A DNA stretch of 45,626 nt from Legionella sp. (GCA_031291095.1 JARLJR010000079.1:1-45626); one strand, 5' to 3'; shown: positions 25,778 to 34,686, counted from the stretch's first letter. Made by a program: numbers and translations. Notes: generated by a model from the letters alone, not told the origin.

Positions 25778-27054
25778 GTTTTCCCCAGTAAATCATTGAG
25801 TAGCTCAAGTGGGGTGGTAAATGAGGATACCAGGCAGGAATGACACTTAACTTCTGCTTCATTTAATTTAATATTAAATTCCTTTACAAAAATAGCCTCA
25901 ATACGTGCTTTATAACTTTCTATCGCTAAACGATTACTTAAGGGCATTAAGACTAATAAAATTTTAATACCGTTCTTATGAGTTTCCCAAAGGGTATCGA
26001 TGCCGCGCGTTTCTTGTTTTAATTTGAATAAATACTCTTCTTGATGCGGGTGACTGTTAAACCAAAAAGCAACGACAGCACTGTCACGATGAGCGGTTTT
26101 TTGTAACATACTTAGGCGCTGTAATTCATTGGCAAAGTCGATATCACACTCAGGATATTTTTCGAGTAAAGTATTGGCATGCTCAACTAAATTAGCGGCT
26201 ACAAAATAGCCTAGAAATAAATGAAGTATTTCTAGGTTTTCGTCATTAAGCTTTAAAAAAGACATTTCCTCAATGATTAATAGGGCATAAATGGACTCGT
26301 TTTGATCAAAAAAAGGAGCCACAACCAAATACTCAGTCCAATGGCCTTTTAATATTTCTTGAGTGGAAATATAGGTCATCGCTTTTTTATCAAGGCATTC
26401 GTGAATCAAAAAATCCATTGGATTTAACGATTTTATTTTACCAATTGTAGTAACTGCTTCGGGAAGAACTTTATTATTTTTTACCGGGAAAATTCCGGCC
26501 ACTTCTAGGGAGCAGTAAAATGAGATGATATTTAAAAAGCGATATAAAATATCAGGATCTAATTTATCTTCTTTTCGTGCTAAAAGCTGGCGCAGTTCCA
26601 TTAATGAGTTTCGCACCGTAACGGGTTTGGAAATAATACTATGTTCAAGGCGTTGATAAGCTAATAAAACTACCTTGTAGGCATAAGCGGTATTTTGAAT
26701 CCTTTTTTGTAAGTATTCCGAGATCTGTTCATTATGAATAAGCTTTTTGGACCAGCGTGAATGAAATAGCGCGCAAGATAAGGTTAATAAAAAACCACCC
26801 AAAACAAATAATTGAAAAGAAATCAGGTACAGTTGCTGGGGATAAAGATATAAATGATAGGCTAGTAAGATTAGCAGACTCATTTGTGATGGCCACAAGC
26901 CATAACGCAAGGCAATCAATACTGGGGCAAACCATATCCATGGAAAAGGACTGGATAGAGAAAGGGAGTCCTGTAAAAGCACGCTAGCTGATAGAAATAA
27001 AATAGTTATTACTAACGATTCACCCCATCCGGCCAGCGTGTTTTTATTCTCCAT
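25774..27054 (-). CDS. pelD: c-di-GMP receptor PelD
   Basis: Inner-membrane receptor that activates Pel synthesis when c-di-GMP binds. The 426 residues have four hydrophobic segments up to ~97, a helical linker, a GAF-like domain (~165-290) and a degenerate GGDEF domain without an active-site motif. The inhibitory-site type motif RxxD is present as R350-G-I-D353, and Arg160 in LLARKEDK lies at the position of the P. aeruginosa ligand residue Arg161; a third arginine (Arg384) is near the expected place of the last contact. It starts 1 bp after the pelC stop codon. Confidence 0.9.
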   Translation of the reverse strand: MENKNTLAGWGESLVITILFLSASVLLQDSLSLSSPFPWIWFAPVLIALRYGLWPSQMSLLILLAYHLYLYPQQLYLISFQLFVLGGFLLTLSCALFHSRWSKKLIHNEQISEYLQKRIQNTAYAYKVVLLAYQRLEHSIISKPVTVRNSLMELRQLLARKEDKLDPDILYRFLNIISFYCSLEVAGIFPVKNNKVLPEAVTTIGKIKSLNPMDFLIHECLDKKAMTYISTQEILKGHWTEYLVVAPFFDQNESIYALLIIEEMSFLKLNDENLEILHLFLGYFVAANLVEHANTLLEKYPECDIDFANELQRLSMLQKTAHRDSAVVAFWFNSHPHQEEYLFKLKQETRGIDTLWETHKNGIKILLVLMPLSNRLAIESYKARIEAIFVKEFNIKLNEAEVKCHSCLVSSFTTPLELLNDLLGKT

Positions 27055-27055
27055 G

Positions 27056-27607
27056 CTATTTGCCGCGCATGCAATTAGTTTGATATAAGCCGCTGAGCAA
27101 TGAGTTTATTAAATCTTGCGCAGCGGTAGTTACTGCGATACGACTGCCGCGACTGGAACTACCTACAGCCGTCCAAACAACACGCTCTGTTTTCAGATCG
27201 ATTAATTGCAGTGCAATGCCGACAACCGGCTCCCCATCAAGGCCGACTTTATAAGTCCATTCATTAACATTTCCCGTCATGGCATAGCGTGCATGGATGC
27301 GACGAGCCCATTTGAGTAGGGCTGCTCTTGATTCAACCTGATTCATTCCTGGAAATAAGACTCTGCCGGAGGCTCTATTCTGATAAATTGCCAGGTGGCA
27401 AACGCCCTTAGATTCTAAAACTGAAGCGGTTATGGACATCGCGCGTGCGTCGGCAAGTGGGGTTTCTGTATTATTCACAAAGGGGATGACTGCTATTTTT
27501 TCATTAAGATTAATAGGTACGCAAGAACTGTAATTGATGACACTCTTGGTACATGCAAAAAGAAAAGGTAAGGCAAAGGTTATTAAAAAAATCCATTTTT
27601 TTATCAC
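27056..27607 (-). CDS. pelC: Pel outer-membrane lipoprotein PelC
   Basis: Lipoprotein forming a ring at the outer membrane that guides Pel toward the PelB pore. The 183 residues (172 in P. aeruginosa) start with a signal peptide ending in the lipobox LFAC. The body is an alpha/beta fold with IAVIPFVNNTETPLADARAMS and RYAMTGNVNEWTYKVG, reminiscent of TolB-N/CsgG-like lipoproteins. The start is GTG 27607, supported by AGGAG 7 nt upstream. The gene sits 18 bp after pelB's second part and 1 bp before pelD. Confidence 0.88.
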   Translation of the reverse strand: MIKKWIFLITFALPFLFACTKSVINYSSCVPINLNEKIAVIPFVNNTETPLADARAMSITASVLESKGVCHLAIYQNRASGRVLFPGMNQVESRAALLKWARRIHARYAMTGNVNEWTYKVGLDGEPVVGIALQLIDLKTERVVWTAVGSSSRGSRIAVTTAAQDLINSLLSGLYQTNCMRGK

Positions 27608-27625
27608 AATAAAACTCCTGTTATT

Positions 27626-30520
27626 TTAACTAAAAAATATCATATACCGAGCGCCAATCATATAGTTTACTGCATTAGTTGTGGCTGCTGCCGAACCGCG
27701 TTCTACATAGATTAGCAAAGAGTCACGCCCTAATATAGTTCCATTAACGCCCGCTCTTATATTATTTGATAATGCGGTAATTGTGTTGTAGTACACACTA
27801 GCCCACAAAAAAGGGCGCCAGCTATGGCTATATTCTTGTATGCCCTCTCCAAAACTAAATATTAATCCTCCTTCATTATACGAGTTAGGAATTAATTGTT
27901 GATAATTGGACTTAATTGCACTTGCTGCTAAAGTAGGATTTGCAAGTTGTTCTGGTGTTAATGCAGGGAATAAGGTTGTTACATTGCCCCCAAAACTTCC
28001 GTTCCTATAAAAATTATATGAATTAGCAAACACGCCAAGAGTATAGTCAGGATAGGATAACCAAAACTTATGTTGATATAAACCCAAAACGTTAAAGCCA
28101 TTTGCCAGGTAATGTCGGTTTTGGGAGTAATAGTTTAATCCTTGTAACTCTAAAGACCATAGATCACGCTTGCTTAAATGATGTAGTATGTTCAGATTGA
28201 TTTGATCCTGTACCCCGCCAATACGTAAATAGGAGTTTTGCAAATCCTCCTGATTATAATGGATTTTGAAGCCTCCCTGCCAATTTCCGGCCAAGGTATA
28301 ATTAAGCTCCATCGAGGCGGGGATAAAACTACTTAAGGCATTTCTATAACCCAGATTATAGCGGATACTTCCTCGATGAATGGTTTGTTCTAAGGATACA
28401 TTGGCATGAGTATCGTTATTGGGCACATTGGTTATCTGTGCGGCTTGATTGGATCGGATACGCCATAAACTAAAGGAGGGAGTGATGCGCAAAGAGTTAG
28501 TCAATCGCAATTTGCTTTCCATCTTGGTACGTGGGCCAATGACATTAATAAATTGTTCGTACTCCTCCCCAATACTACAATGATTTGCTAACTCCAAGCC
28601 ATATTGAGTGAATTCAGAGTAAACGTCTGGTGCTAAGGGGCGCTCAGTGAGTTCTTGAAATGCTAAGCCAACAGCCAAGGGTTTATTTTCAAGGCGAACG
28701 GCGGCATTGATTCGGTCTGCTCGTGGCCATTCTTTTTCCAGATTTGACATGATTGCTTGTAAGTTGGGTAAATCATTTTTATTTAGTGCCAAGTTGATTT
28801 TGGCCCAATCCGGTAAGGTACCTTGTAAATAATTCCATTGCACATAGGTAATTAGCTCATCATAATGGCGTGGTGCAAGCCAATTTAAGAATATATTTAC
28901 ATCATCATTCGTAGGGGATTCAGCCATTAATGCATTGAGTAACATTGCTTGTTCCGTACCAGAAACGAAAAAAGGAGCCACTTGTGCTAAAGATTGGATT
29001 AATTCTCGGTTGCGCTCCTTGGACTTGGCGTCCAATTTAGCTAGGGACATTTGCCAAATCAACGCTCTCATTTTTTGTGCTTCTTGGTTTAATTGGGCTC
29101 GCTCAAGAAGGGCTGCGTAATCAATGAGTATTTGTTCTTGCTGTTCCTCTGTAAATAAATGCTGTTGATACATCACTAAGGCAGGATAATAGAGATTTAA
29201 TACATTAAATCCTTCCGCAAATGGATGCCAAAGCTCCTTATTATTCATGAGGTTTCGTTGAAAAATATCTTCCATTAGCGTTTTTATCCATAAGGTTTCA
29301 CCATTGGTGATGAGCGACCACAATAAGCTATTTTCAAGATTGAGCATTTGGGGGTGGAGTTTCAGACCTTGAGCTAATACTTTTCTTTGTGACTCTTGTG
29401 CTCCCATATGGGCATAATAGGCGGCTTGCACTTCCCAGAATAATTTGTTTTGCGAAAGATGCTGTAATTGGTTTTCAGACAAGTTCATTAATACCGTATT
29501 TAATGTTTGCCATTGATTTAATTTGAGCCCTGAAAAGAGAATCGAGTTTAGATAAAAATCATTTTTATAACGTTGCCAACCGAGCAGGCTATGGTTTAAC
29601 GCTTTTTGAGGATTTCTCTCCATTTCTAAACCAATAATGCGAATCAAATTCGACGAGGAATTCAAAACATGCGAATAACTCACGGCAACCGTTGAGGTAT
29701 CATTGATTAACCAGGCCAGATCACCTAGGGTTTGCCAAAACTCTGTATCCTTCGGTTTTGCTATGGGGATACCTAACTTTAAAACGTTTACCGCCGCCGC
29801 AAATTGGGAGCGGGAATAATAAATAAGTCCTTCAGTCATAACGCTTTTTAACGTTGGCCCATAATGTTTATCCAATGATTGCCATGCACTTAAGGCATTA
29901 TCCCATTGCCCTAAGTCCATATAAATTTCTGCAACACGCTCTCCTGCTTCTTTAGTTGGTATTTTACTTAAAACGGCTAAAGCTTTCTGAGGTTTTCCTA
30001 GCCGATTCAAGGCATTAGCTAAATCTATTTGTACATTTACATCGTTAGGGTCTTGCTCCAAGTATAGGTGAAGTGAGGTAACTAACACCTGATCAAAGCC
30101 TTGAATTTTGGCTATAGAGATGACGTATTTTATGGTTTCAATATTATGATTTTCTTTTTCAACATATAACCACTGTTTAAAACCAGTATTATAATCGCCC
30201 ACCCAAATAGCTGTTTGCGCAAGCTTTTCATGCCATGTCAAATCTTGGGGGCGGTTTGCTACAGCAATTAATGCAAGTTGATAGGCATCTTTAATGTGTG
30301 AGTTGTAAACTAAGGTTTGAAAAGCAGTTTTAAATACCAGGTCATCATAGGGCATACTTTTTATTTGTTTTAGCATATCCGGCGACAATAAATTAGCTGG
30401 TTGGCTTTGTGGCGAGGCAAATCCCTTAATGGAGAGAACGAACAAAATAGCGAAAACTTTTGTTCGACGAAGGAACTTCCAAGTAGGACGGCCTGCTAAT
30501 TTATGAGCGTTATGTTGCAT
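27626..30520 (-). CDS. pelB: PelB, C-terminal part: TPR scaffold plus outer-membrane porin
   Basis: The part of PelB that guides Pel and PelA in the periplasm and exports polymer. Of 964 residues, an apparent signal peptide (KVFAILFVLSIKGFAS) is followed by about 620 residues of TPR-like helix pairs (VGDYNTGFKQWLYVE, LGKPQKALAVL, LGQWDNALSAW) and a C-terminal beta barrel from about residue 670, with alternating aromatic strands and terminal YMIGARYMIFFS. P. aeruginosa PelB is one chain of about 1193 residues with an N-terminal membrane helix; here that portion is a separate gene upstream (30589-31476), and the sum is 1259. The start codon and its GAGGGA site lie in a repeat remnant (30518-30545). 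Confidence 0.88.
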   Translation of the reverse strand: MQHNAHKLAGRPTWKFLRRTKVFAILFVLSIKGFASPQSQPANLLSPDMLKQIKSMPYDDLVFKTAFQTLVYNSHIKDAYQLALIAVANRPQDLTWHEKLAQTAIWVGDYNTGFKQWLYVEKENHNIETIKYVISIAKIQGFDQVLVTSLHLYLEQDPNDVNVQIDLANALNRLGKPQKALAVLSKIPTKEAGERVAEIYMDLGQWDNALSAWQSLDKHYGPTLKSVMTEGLIYYSRSQFAAAVNVLKLGIPIAKPKDTEFWQTLGDLAWLINDTSTVAVSYSHVLNSSSNLIRIIGLEMERNPQKALNHSLLGWQRYKNDFYLNSILFSGLKLNQWQTLNTVLMNLSENQLQHLSQNKLFWEVQAAYYAHMGAQESQRKVLAQGLKLHPQMLNLENSLLWSLITNGETLWIKTLMEDIFQRNLMNNKELWHPFAEGFNVLNLYYPALVMYQQHLFTEEQQEQILIDYAALLERAQLNQEAQKMRALIWQMSLAKLDAKSKERNRELIQSLAQVAPFFVSGTEQAMLLNALMAESPTNDDVNIFLNWLAPRHYDELITYVQWNYLQGTLPDWAKINLALNKNDLPNLQAIMSNLEKEWPRADRINAAVRLENKPLAVGLAFQELTERPLAPDVYSEFTQYGLELANHCSIGEEYEQFINVIGPRTKMESKLRLTNSLRITPSFSLWRIRSNQAAQITNVPNNDTHANVSLEQTIHRGSIRYNLGYRNALSSFIPASMELNYTLAGNWQGGFKIHYNQEDLQNSYLRIGGVQDQINLNILHHLSKRDLWSLELQGLNYYSQNRHYLANGFNVLGLYQHKFWLSYPDYTLGVFANSYNFYRNGSFGGNVTTLFPALTPEQLANPTLAASAIKSNYQQLIPNSYNEGGLIFSFGEGIQEYSHSWRPFLWASVYYNTITALSNNIRAGVNGTILGRDSLLIYVERGSAAATTNAVNYMIGARYMIFFS

Positions 30521-30545
30521 TCAGAAGATCCCTCATTTGCTTTGG
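30518..30545 (-). repeat. Repeat remnant supplying the pelB second-part start
   Basis: On the minus strand this reads AATGAGGGATCTTCTGAATG, matching the AGTGAGGGATCT and GGATCTNCTGAATG halves of the intergenic repeats at 7301, 12610 and 39734. GAGGGA acts as Shine-Dalgarno and the last ATG as start codon. Confidence 0.5.
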
Positions 30546-30588
30546 AATCATCTGTCTCATGTACCCGTGCAACTTATTAGAACTAGTT

Positions 30589-31476
30589 CTATTCATGTTT
30601 TTTATTTTCATTAGTTAATAGCGCTTTTAGGGCATATTTTTCAGCAACTTTGGGTTGGTTGGCCGCAACTGCTAAATGAGAAATATATAATAAAAAATCA
30701 CGGTCATTTATAACTGCCTCGGGTAATTGCTCGGCAAAACTCAAGGCCTCGTTTAATCGATTTCCTGCCCACAGTACTTTTATTACTTGCAGAGCATATT
30801 TTCTTTTTTCAAGGTTATTCGTCGCTAGTTGATAAGCAGTTTTATAAAATTCAGCACTATTTTCATGGGCATTATTTCCCATCGCAATAGTTCCACCCAT
30901 GGCTAATTCTTCGGGGGTTTTTAATTCATTCATCGCCTTTAGGCGATTAAAGATTTTTAAGGCAACTGCGCTTTGGGCAATTCCTTGGCTATCAAGTGCC
31001 AACGTTTTTAATTGGTCAGGGCTTAATGGTGATTGCGCTAAGGCAGATGTTTTTTGTTTTAAGGCTTGCAAATAAGCAATGCGCTTCTTGGTATTGAGTT
31101 TTGCATGGTCGGTTTTGTAGCGCAACATCAAATACTCTATCCATTGTATTTGAGTTTGTGCTTCGCTATTGCCGGGTTGTTTTTTCAATAATGCCAATTT
31201 ATCTTGCGCTTCATTTATTAGTCCTAAATTAGCTTCCTGTTGTAAAACGGCAAAAGTTAACTCTGGATTTTCGGGCTCTAATTGTTCCCAGGCGCGCAGA
31301 TAATTGAGCACGACAGGTGCTGACACCTTAGTTTCCAAGGTTTTCTGCAACAAGTTCCTGGGAAAAAGAAGGTAAAAAATAAAACTGACTACAACGACAA
31401 AGATCATGATTTCCCAGATAGGAAAAAAAAGCTTGTTGGCATTTTCTTCATCGGCAATCAAAATGAATTTCATCAT
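30589..31476 (-). CDS. pelB: PelB, N-terminal part: membrane-anchored TPR protein
   Basis: A protein of 295 residues with one membrane helix near the N-terminus (IWEIMIFVVVVSFIFYLLFP) and a periplasmic helical region of TPR type (LNYLRAWEQLEPENPELTFAVLQQ, then RLNEALSFAEQLPEAV and AANQPKVAEKYALKALL). This is the order at the start of single-chain PelB. It sits between pelA (29-bp overlap) and the TPR-porin part (68-bp gap), where pelB belongs. It is therefore read as a split PelB and not as an extra gene, though divergence is high. Confidence 0.78.
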   Translation of the reverse strand: MMKFILIADEENANKLFFPIWEIMIFVVVVSFIFYLLFPRNLLQKTLETKVSAPVVLNYLRAWEQLEPENPELTFAVLQQEANLGLINEAQDKLALLKKQPGNSEAQTQIQWIEYLMLRYKTDHAKLNTKKRIAYLQALKQKTSALAQSPLSPDQLKTLALDSQGIAQSAVALKIFNRLKAMNELKTPEELAMGGTIAMGNNAHENSAEFYKTAYQLATNNLEKRKYALQVIKVLWAGNRLNEALSFAEQLPEAVINDRDFLLYISHLAVAANQPKVAEKYALKALLTNENKKHE

Positions 31477-34198
31477 TCGTCTCTTTTGATGTGTAACTTA
31501 CAGTTTTATCTGAATTAGCCTGAGTCTTCAATATAAAATTTGACGATAGTTTACAATTTTGCACATTAGCAATAGTAAATTCTAATGGTCTGTAGCCTTG
31601 AAAATGAATGCTGAGTTGTTTTTCCTTGCGCTCAAAGGAGACTACAGACGCATTGGCGTCAACCAAATATGGTTGGGTGGGTTTTTCTTGCTGATACGCT
31701 AATAAGGTTAGCGAACCTGGGCCTAAATGAATGTATCTATCTTCAGTGTTTTCTTTAAAACCAATCACGTTGGTACTGTGTTCTAAATCAGGATAACCGA
31801 GAGAATTTAATGATCTGAGCTCTCGTAGATTGCCATTGGAATGAATAATCCAAAAATTATCTTTTTGACCAATAACAAGCTGATAATAATCCAATACTTT
31901 TTTAATGTATTCGGAAGTAAAAATATTCATAACCGGCTGTTTTAAAGCCCAATCATAAACTTTTATTATGGTTTTCAAGGTTGCTGGATAACTGGCTGAA
32001 TAAATATGATAATAAAGATCGATGGGCTTAAATCGACGAGGCTTATCGGTGAGTTGTAAGGTTTGAATGACTTTTTCATAGCCATATAATGGGCCTGAAA
32101 AACCATCAATGTAATAAAAATCCAAATTAATCGGTGCAAAAACCTGATAATAACCCCCTAGCTCAAATCCCATGGGGCGAATTCCCGTAAGCGAAGGAAA
32201 GTTATCGGTAATGAATGAACCGTTACCATTAATATTTAATAACTTATCTTGATAGCTTAGGGCTAGGGCTTGTTCGGAAGGCTCACTTAAACCAGACCAA
32301 AAAAATAAATGGCATTTTTTATCTGCAGGAGCCAAATATTTATTAATAAAGTCGACAGAGCCGGTAATTTCTGTAGTGAGGTTAAAGGTGTAATTAGGTG
32401 TTTTAATACCTAAAGGTGCTTCCCCAAAGGCATAGAGCGTTTTATCTTGTGGCTGCCAAAAAAATGGATGAGAAAAACTATGAGAAGCTATTTCTACCCA
32501 GGGAAGTGCAAAAATAGATTTTGCTGCAGCAATTAACCTGGGGGAATTCTCTGGCTGGGCGGGATTGGGGGCTATTTCACCAGTAATCACGGAAACACTC
32601 GTGGGGATTGGAAATCTTTTTAAAATCCTATCGCGAAGTTCTTCTGCAGCGAAACGCCCATCGACCCATTTCGCCGGGTAAGAAAAGCCATCGCCATCGA
32701 TATGTACCATCATTAATCTTCTACCATTTTCCGTCGTGGTATCCGGTATGGGAACATCTTTTAGGCGCAAGGCATCATGAAAAAAGTTAATGGGGTTAAT
32801 AACCCATTTGGCTTTATTGTTTGGCATATATTGAACCACATAGGGCACTAAGGCATAGCCTCCCCAAGGAGTAATCGCAACTGCATCCTCTGTTTGCTGA
32901 TTTTCGTCTTTCATTTGTAACAAAACAGTACTTGAGTTCGCGTGTAAGGCTAGAAAAGCATAAGGAAAAATTGGCGGGGGCATTTCCAATCCCACATAGT
33001 TACTATTCACTTTAGTTGGCACTAAACTTTTATCTGATGAGGTAGTCGAGCCAAGGATTAAGCCTAATTTAGCTAACTGTGTTGGCGCATTGTCTATGCC
33101 AAATTTATTTAAAAAAATTAGGGGAATTTTATGGGCAATTTGTTTTAATGCCCAATCATATAGATAGGGCCTTTCTTTATTGCTATCAATCCATAAAATG
33201 ATGCCGGCATATTGATTTTGTAAGTTCCCTTCAGGTAAGTGGGGTTGTTGATCCAGGTTCAGGTATTCTGGAATATAGCCCATATACTCTAAGATGGGAC
33301 CAATAAATTGCAAGGAGGAGCTAAAGCGTGTAGGTAGCTTGGTGTCATCAGTAAAGGCCACTAAAATTTTTCGCGTAAATGCAGAAAATTTTTTAATGTA
33401 AATTTCTTGCAATAAACTATCTGCAATCCAAGGAATAAAGCCTTGTTGCTCCAGTTGAGCCGCCAATATGGGCGCCTTATTTTTTTGTTCCGGAGGTAAA
33501 TAATCAACAATGATTATGGGTAAATTCATTGCGCGAATTTTATTGATTTCGGTGAGTAGTTGCGCCCGCTCTTGTGCAGGGGTCGCCTCATATTTTCTCT
33601 TGTTTTGGTGCCAGGCATGATAAAGGGATTCAATGAGCACGGCATACACGTCGGAATGTACTTCAGGCAATAAGACAAAACCACGATTTAGGATTATTTT
33701 GGCATCTGGATGGCGTTTTTTTATTTCCTTAATTAGGCTGATAATGCCTGCGACTTGCTCTTGTTGCCCCTTAGGATCGTGAACTGCTAAATAGTAGGAG
33801 TCGAGCGTGTCTAGAAAAAAGCCTCGATATCCTTTATTCCACAAAGGTTCAATCAATTGGTCCAAAAAAAATTGTCGCCACTCTGGATGGGTTTGATCCA
33901 AGACTTTATTATTATTCCAGGCTTCGTTTTTACCAATGATCCATTCAGGATGGATTTTTTTTATATAAGGGGAATTTAAAGCTACTTCGCCAAGGCTTAC
34001 ATAGGCAAAAGCCTGACTTATCGAGTTACAGTAGTCCTTTGGATTAAAATCGGAATAGGGATCTACGATGACAATATTGCGCATGCATAATTCTGTAACG
34101 GGTACTTTTTCCCCATAAAAAATTGCGGCACTTAATTGCCCAAATGCTTGTGTAGTCAAAAAAAGCATTAGCCACGCGATGTAATATAATGTTTTCAT
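31448..34198 (-). CDS. pelA: PelA: periplasmic Pel hydrolase and deacetylase
   Basis: Modifies and trims Pel in the periplasm. The protein is 916 residues from ATG 34198 (signal peptide TLYYIAWLMLFLTTQAFG), or 919 from an in-frame TTG at 34207 whose GAGG lies closer. The N-terminal domain is the GH114-like hydrolase, with YSDF, IGKNEAW, a probable acid in GFFLDTLDSYYL and VLIESLYH. A central reductase-like Rossmann region follows, then the polysaccharide deacetylase domain with DGDGFSYPAKW and the metal-binding HSFSHPFFW, and a C-terminal beta-sandwich. It is the first gene of the operon; the upstream leader holds three large palindromes. Confidence 0.92.
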   Translation of the reverse strand: MKTLYYIAWLMLFLTTQAFGQLSAAIFYGEKVPVTELCMRNIVIVDPYSDFNPKDYCNSISQAFAYVSLGEVALNSPYIKKIHPEWIIGKNEAWNNNKVLDQTHPEWRQFFLDQLIEPLWNKGYRGFFLDTLDSYYLAVHDPKGQQEQVAGIISLIKEIKKRHPDAKIILNRGFVLLPEVHSDVYAVLIESLYHAWHQNKRKYEATPAQERAQLLTEINKIRAMNLPIIIVDYLPPEQKNKAPILAAQLEQQGFIPWIADSLLQEIYIKKFSAFTRKILVAFTDDTKLPTRFSSSLQFIGPILEYMGYIPEYLNLDQQPHLPEGNLQNQYAGIILWIDSNKERPYLYDWALKQIAHKIPLIFLNKFGIDNAPTQLAKLGLILGSTTSSDKSLVPTKVNSNYVGLEMPPPIFPYAFLALHANSSTVLLQMKDENQQTEDAVAITPWGGYALVPYVVQYMPNNKAKWVINPINFFHDALRLKDVPIPDTTTENGRRLMMVHIDGDGFSYPAKWVDGRFAAEELRDRILKRFPIPTSVSVITGEIAPNPAQPENSPRLIAAAKSIFALPWVEIASHSFSHPFFWQPQDKTLYAFGEAPLGIKTPNYTFNLTTEITGSVDFINKYLAPADKKCHLFFWSGLSEPSEQALALSYQDKLLNINGNGSFITDNFPSLTGIRPMGFELGGYYQVFAPINLDFYYIDGFSGPLYGYEKVIQTLQLTDKPRRFKPIDLYYHIYSASYPATLKTIIKVYDWALKQPVMNIFTSEYIKKVLDYYQLVIGQKDNFWIIHSNGNLRELRSLNSLGYPDLEHSTNVIGFKENTEDRYIHLGPGSLTLLAYQQEKPTQPYLVDANASVVSFERKEKQLSIHFQGYRPLEFTIANVQNCKLSSNFILKTQANSDKTVSYTSKETNDEIHFDCR

Positions 34199-34267
34199 AA
34201 AACACAAGTATCCTCAAGTGTACTAGCTTAACTATCGCATATGCGCGTGGAGTAAAATAAAATTGGC

Positions 34268-34590
34268 GTCATTGCGAACGAAGTGAAGCAACCCAGGGTT
34301 CTGTGCCGCGAACCCCTGGGTTGCTTCGTCACAACGTTCCTCGCAATGACGGGTATTATTTGAGAACTATTTCTCCACGACCCCATCGTCATTGCGAACG
34401 AAGTGAAGCAACCCAGGTTTTGTGCATCGAACTCCTGAGTTGCTTCGTCCCTACGTTCCTTGCAATGACGGGTATTATTTGAGAACTACTTCTCCATGAC
34501 CCCGTCGTCATTGCGAACGAAGTGAAGCAACCCAGAGTTCTGTGCTTCGAACTCTCAGATTGCTTCGCCACTACGTTTCCGCAATGACGA
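34268..34590. repeat. Three tandem long palindromes (GTCATTGCGAACGAAGTGAAG family)
   Basis: Units begin at 34268, 34388 and 34507 (periods 120 and 119 bp). Each has an arm reading GTCATTGCGAACGAAGTGAA then GCAACCCAG, and an opposite arm ending GCAATGACG, giving a folded hairpin of about 85 bp. The spacers share the sequence GGTATTATTTGAGAACTA and the following CTCCA-GACCCC. This is a repeat type widespread in Legionella, Coxiella and Rickettsia genomes. Confidence 0.85.
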
Positions 34591-34644
34591 AATTTACATA
34601 CACCGTGATCGCGTATACCGTCTTTTAGATGAGTTATTACCATC

Positions 34645-34673
34645 ATTCTGCACTGCAGCAAAAGTACTGTCAA
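34645..34673 (-). promoter_or_regulatory. Candidate pelA promoter
   Basis: On the minus strand TTGACA (34673-34668), a 17-nt spacer, then CAGAAT (34650-34645). The -35 is perfect and the -10 has four of six bases. It lies just past the stop codon of the upstream gene and points toward pelA. The spacer contains the PhaR-type site at 34648-34658. Confidence 0.45.
34648..34658. promoter_or_regulatory. Possible PhaR operator at the pelA promoter
   Basis: CTGC-ACT-GCAG, an exact match to the CTGC-N3-GCAG pattern, followed by CAAAA as in the upstream phasin-1 site (TGCTGC-ACT-GCAAAA). It overlaps the spacer and -10 of the candidate pelA promoter. By chance an 8-base-specified pattern is expected a little under once in this window, so the location is what makes it notable. 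Confidence 0.4.
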
Positions 34674-34686
34674 CGAGGAGCCTTTT

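Larger units (their letters stand above)
34208..34686. other. Intergenic leader between the Rieske/MBL gene and pelA
   Basis: Geneless 479 bp. It contains three tandem palindromes (34268-34590) and, at its far end, a candidate minus-strand promoter for pelA with a PhaR-type site. If that promoter is used, the pelA mRNA begins with an untranslated leader of about 430 nt consisting mostly of three hairpins. Confidence 0.6.

Noticed and set aside
34268-34590. Regular repeats considered as a CRISPR array
   Set aside because: Units are 85-bp palindromes, with spacers that are themselves conserved; there are no short identical repeats with unique spacers and no cas genes.
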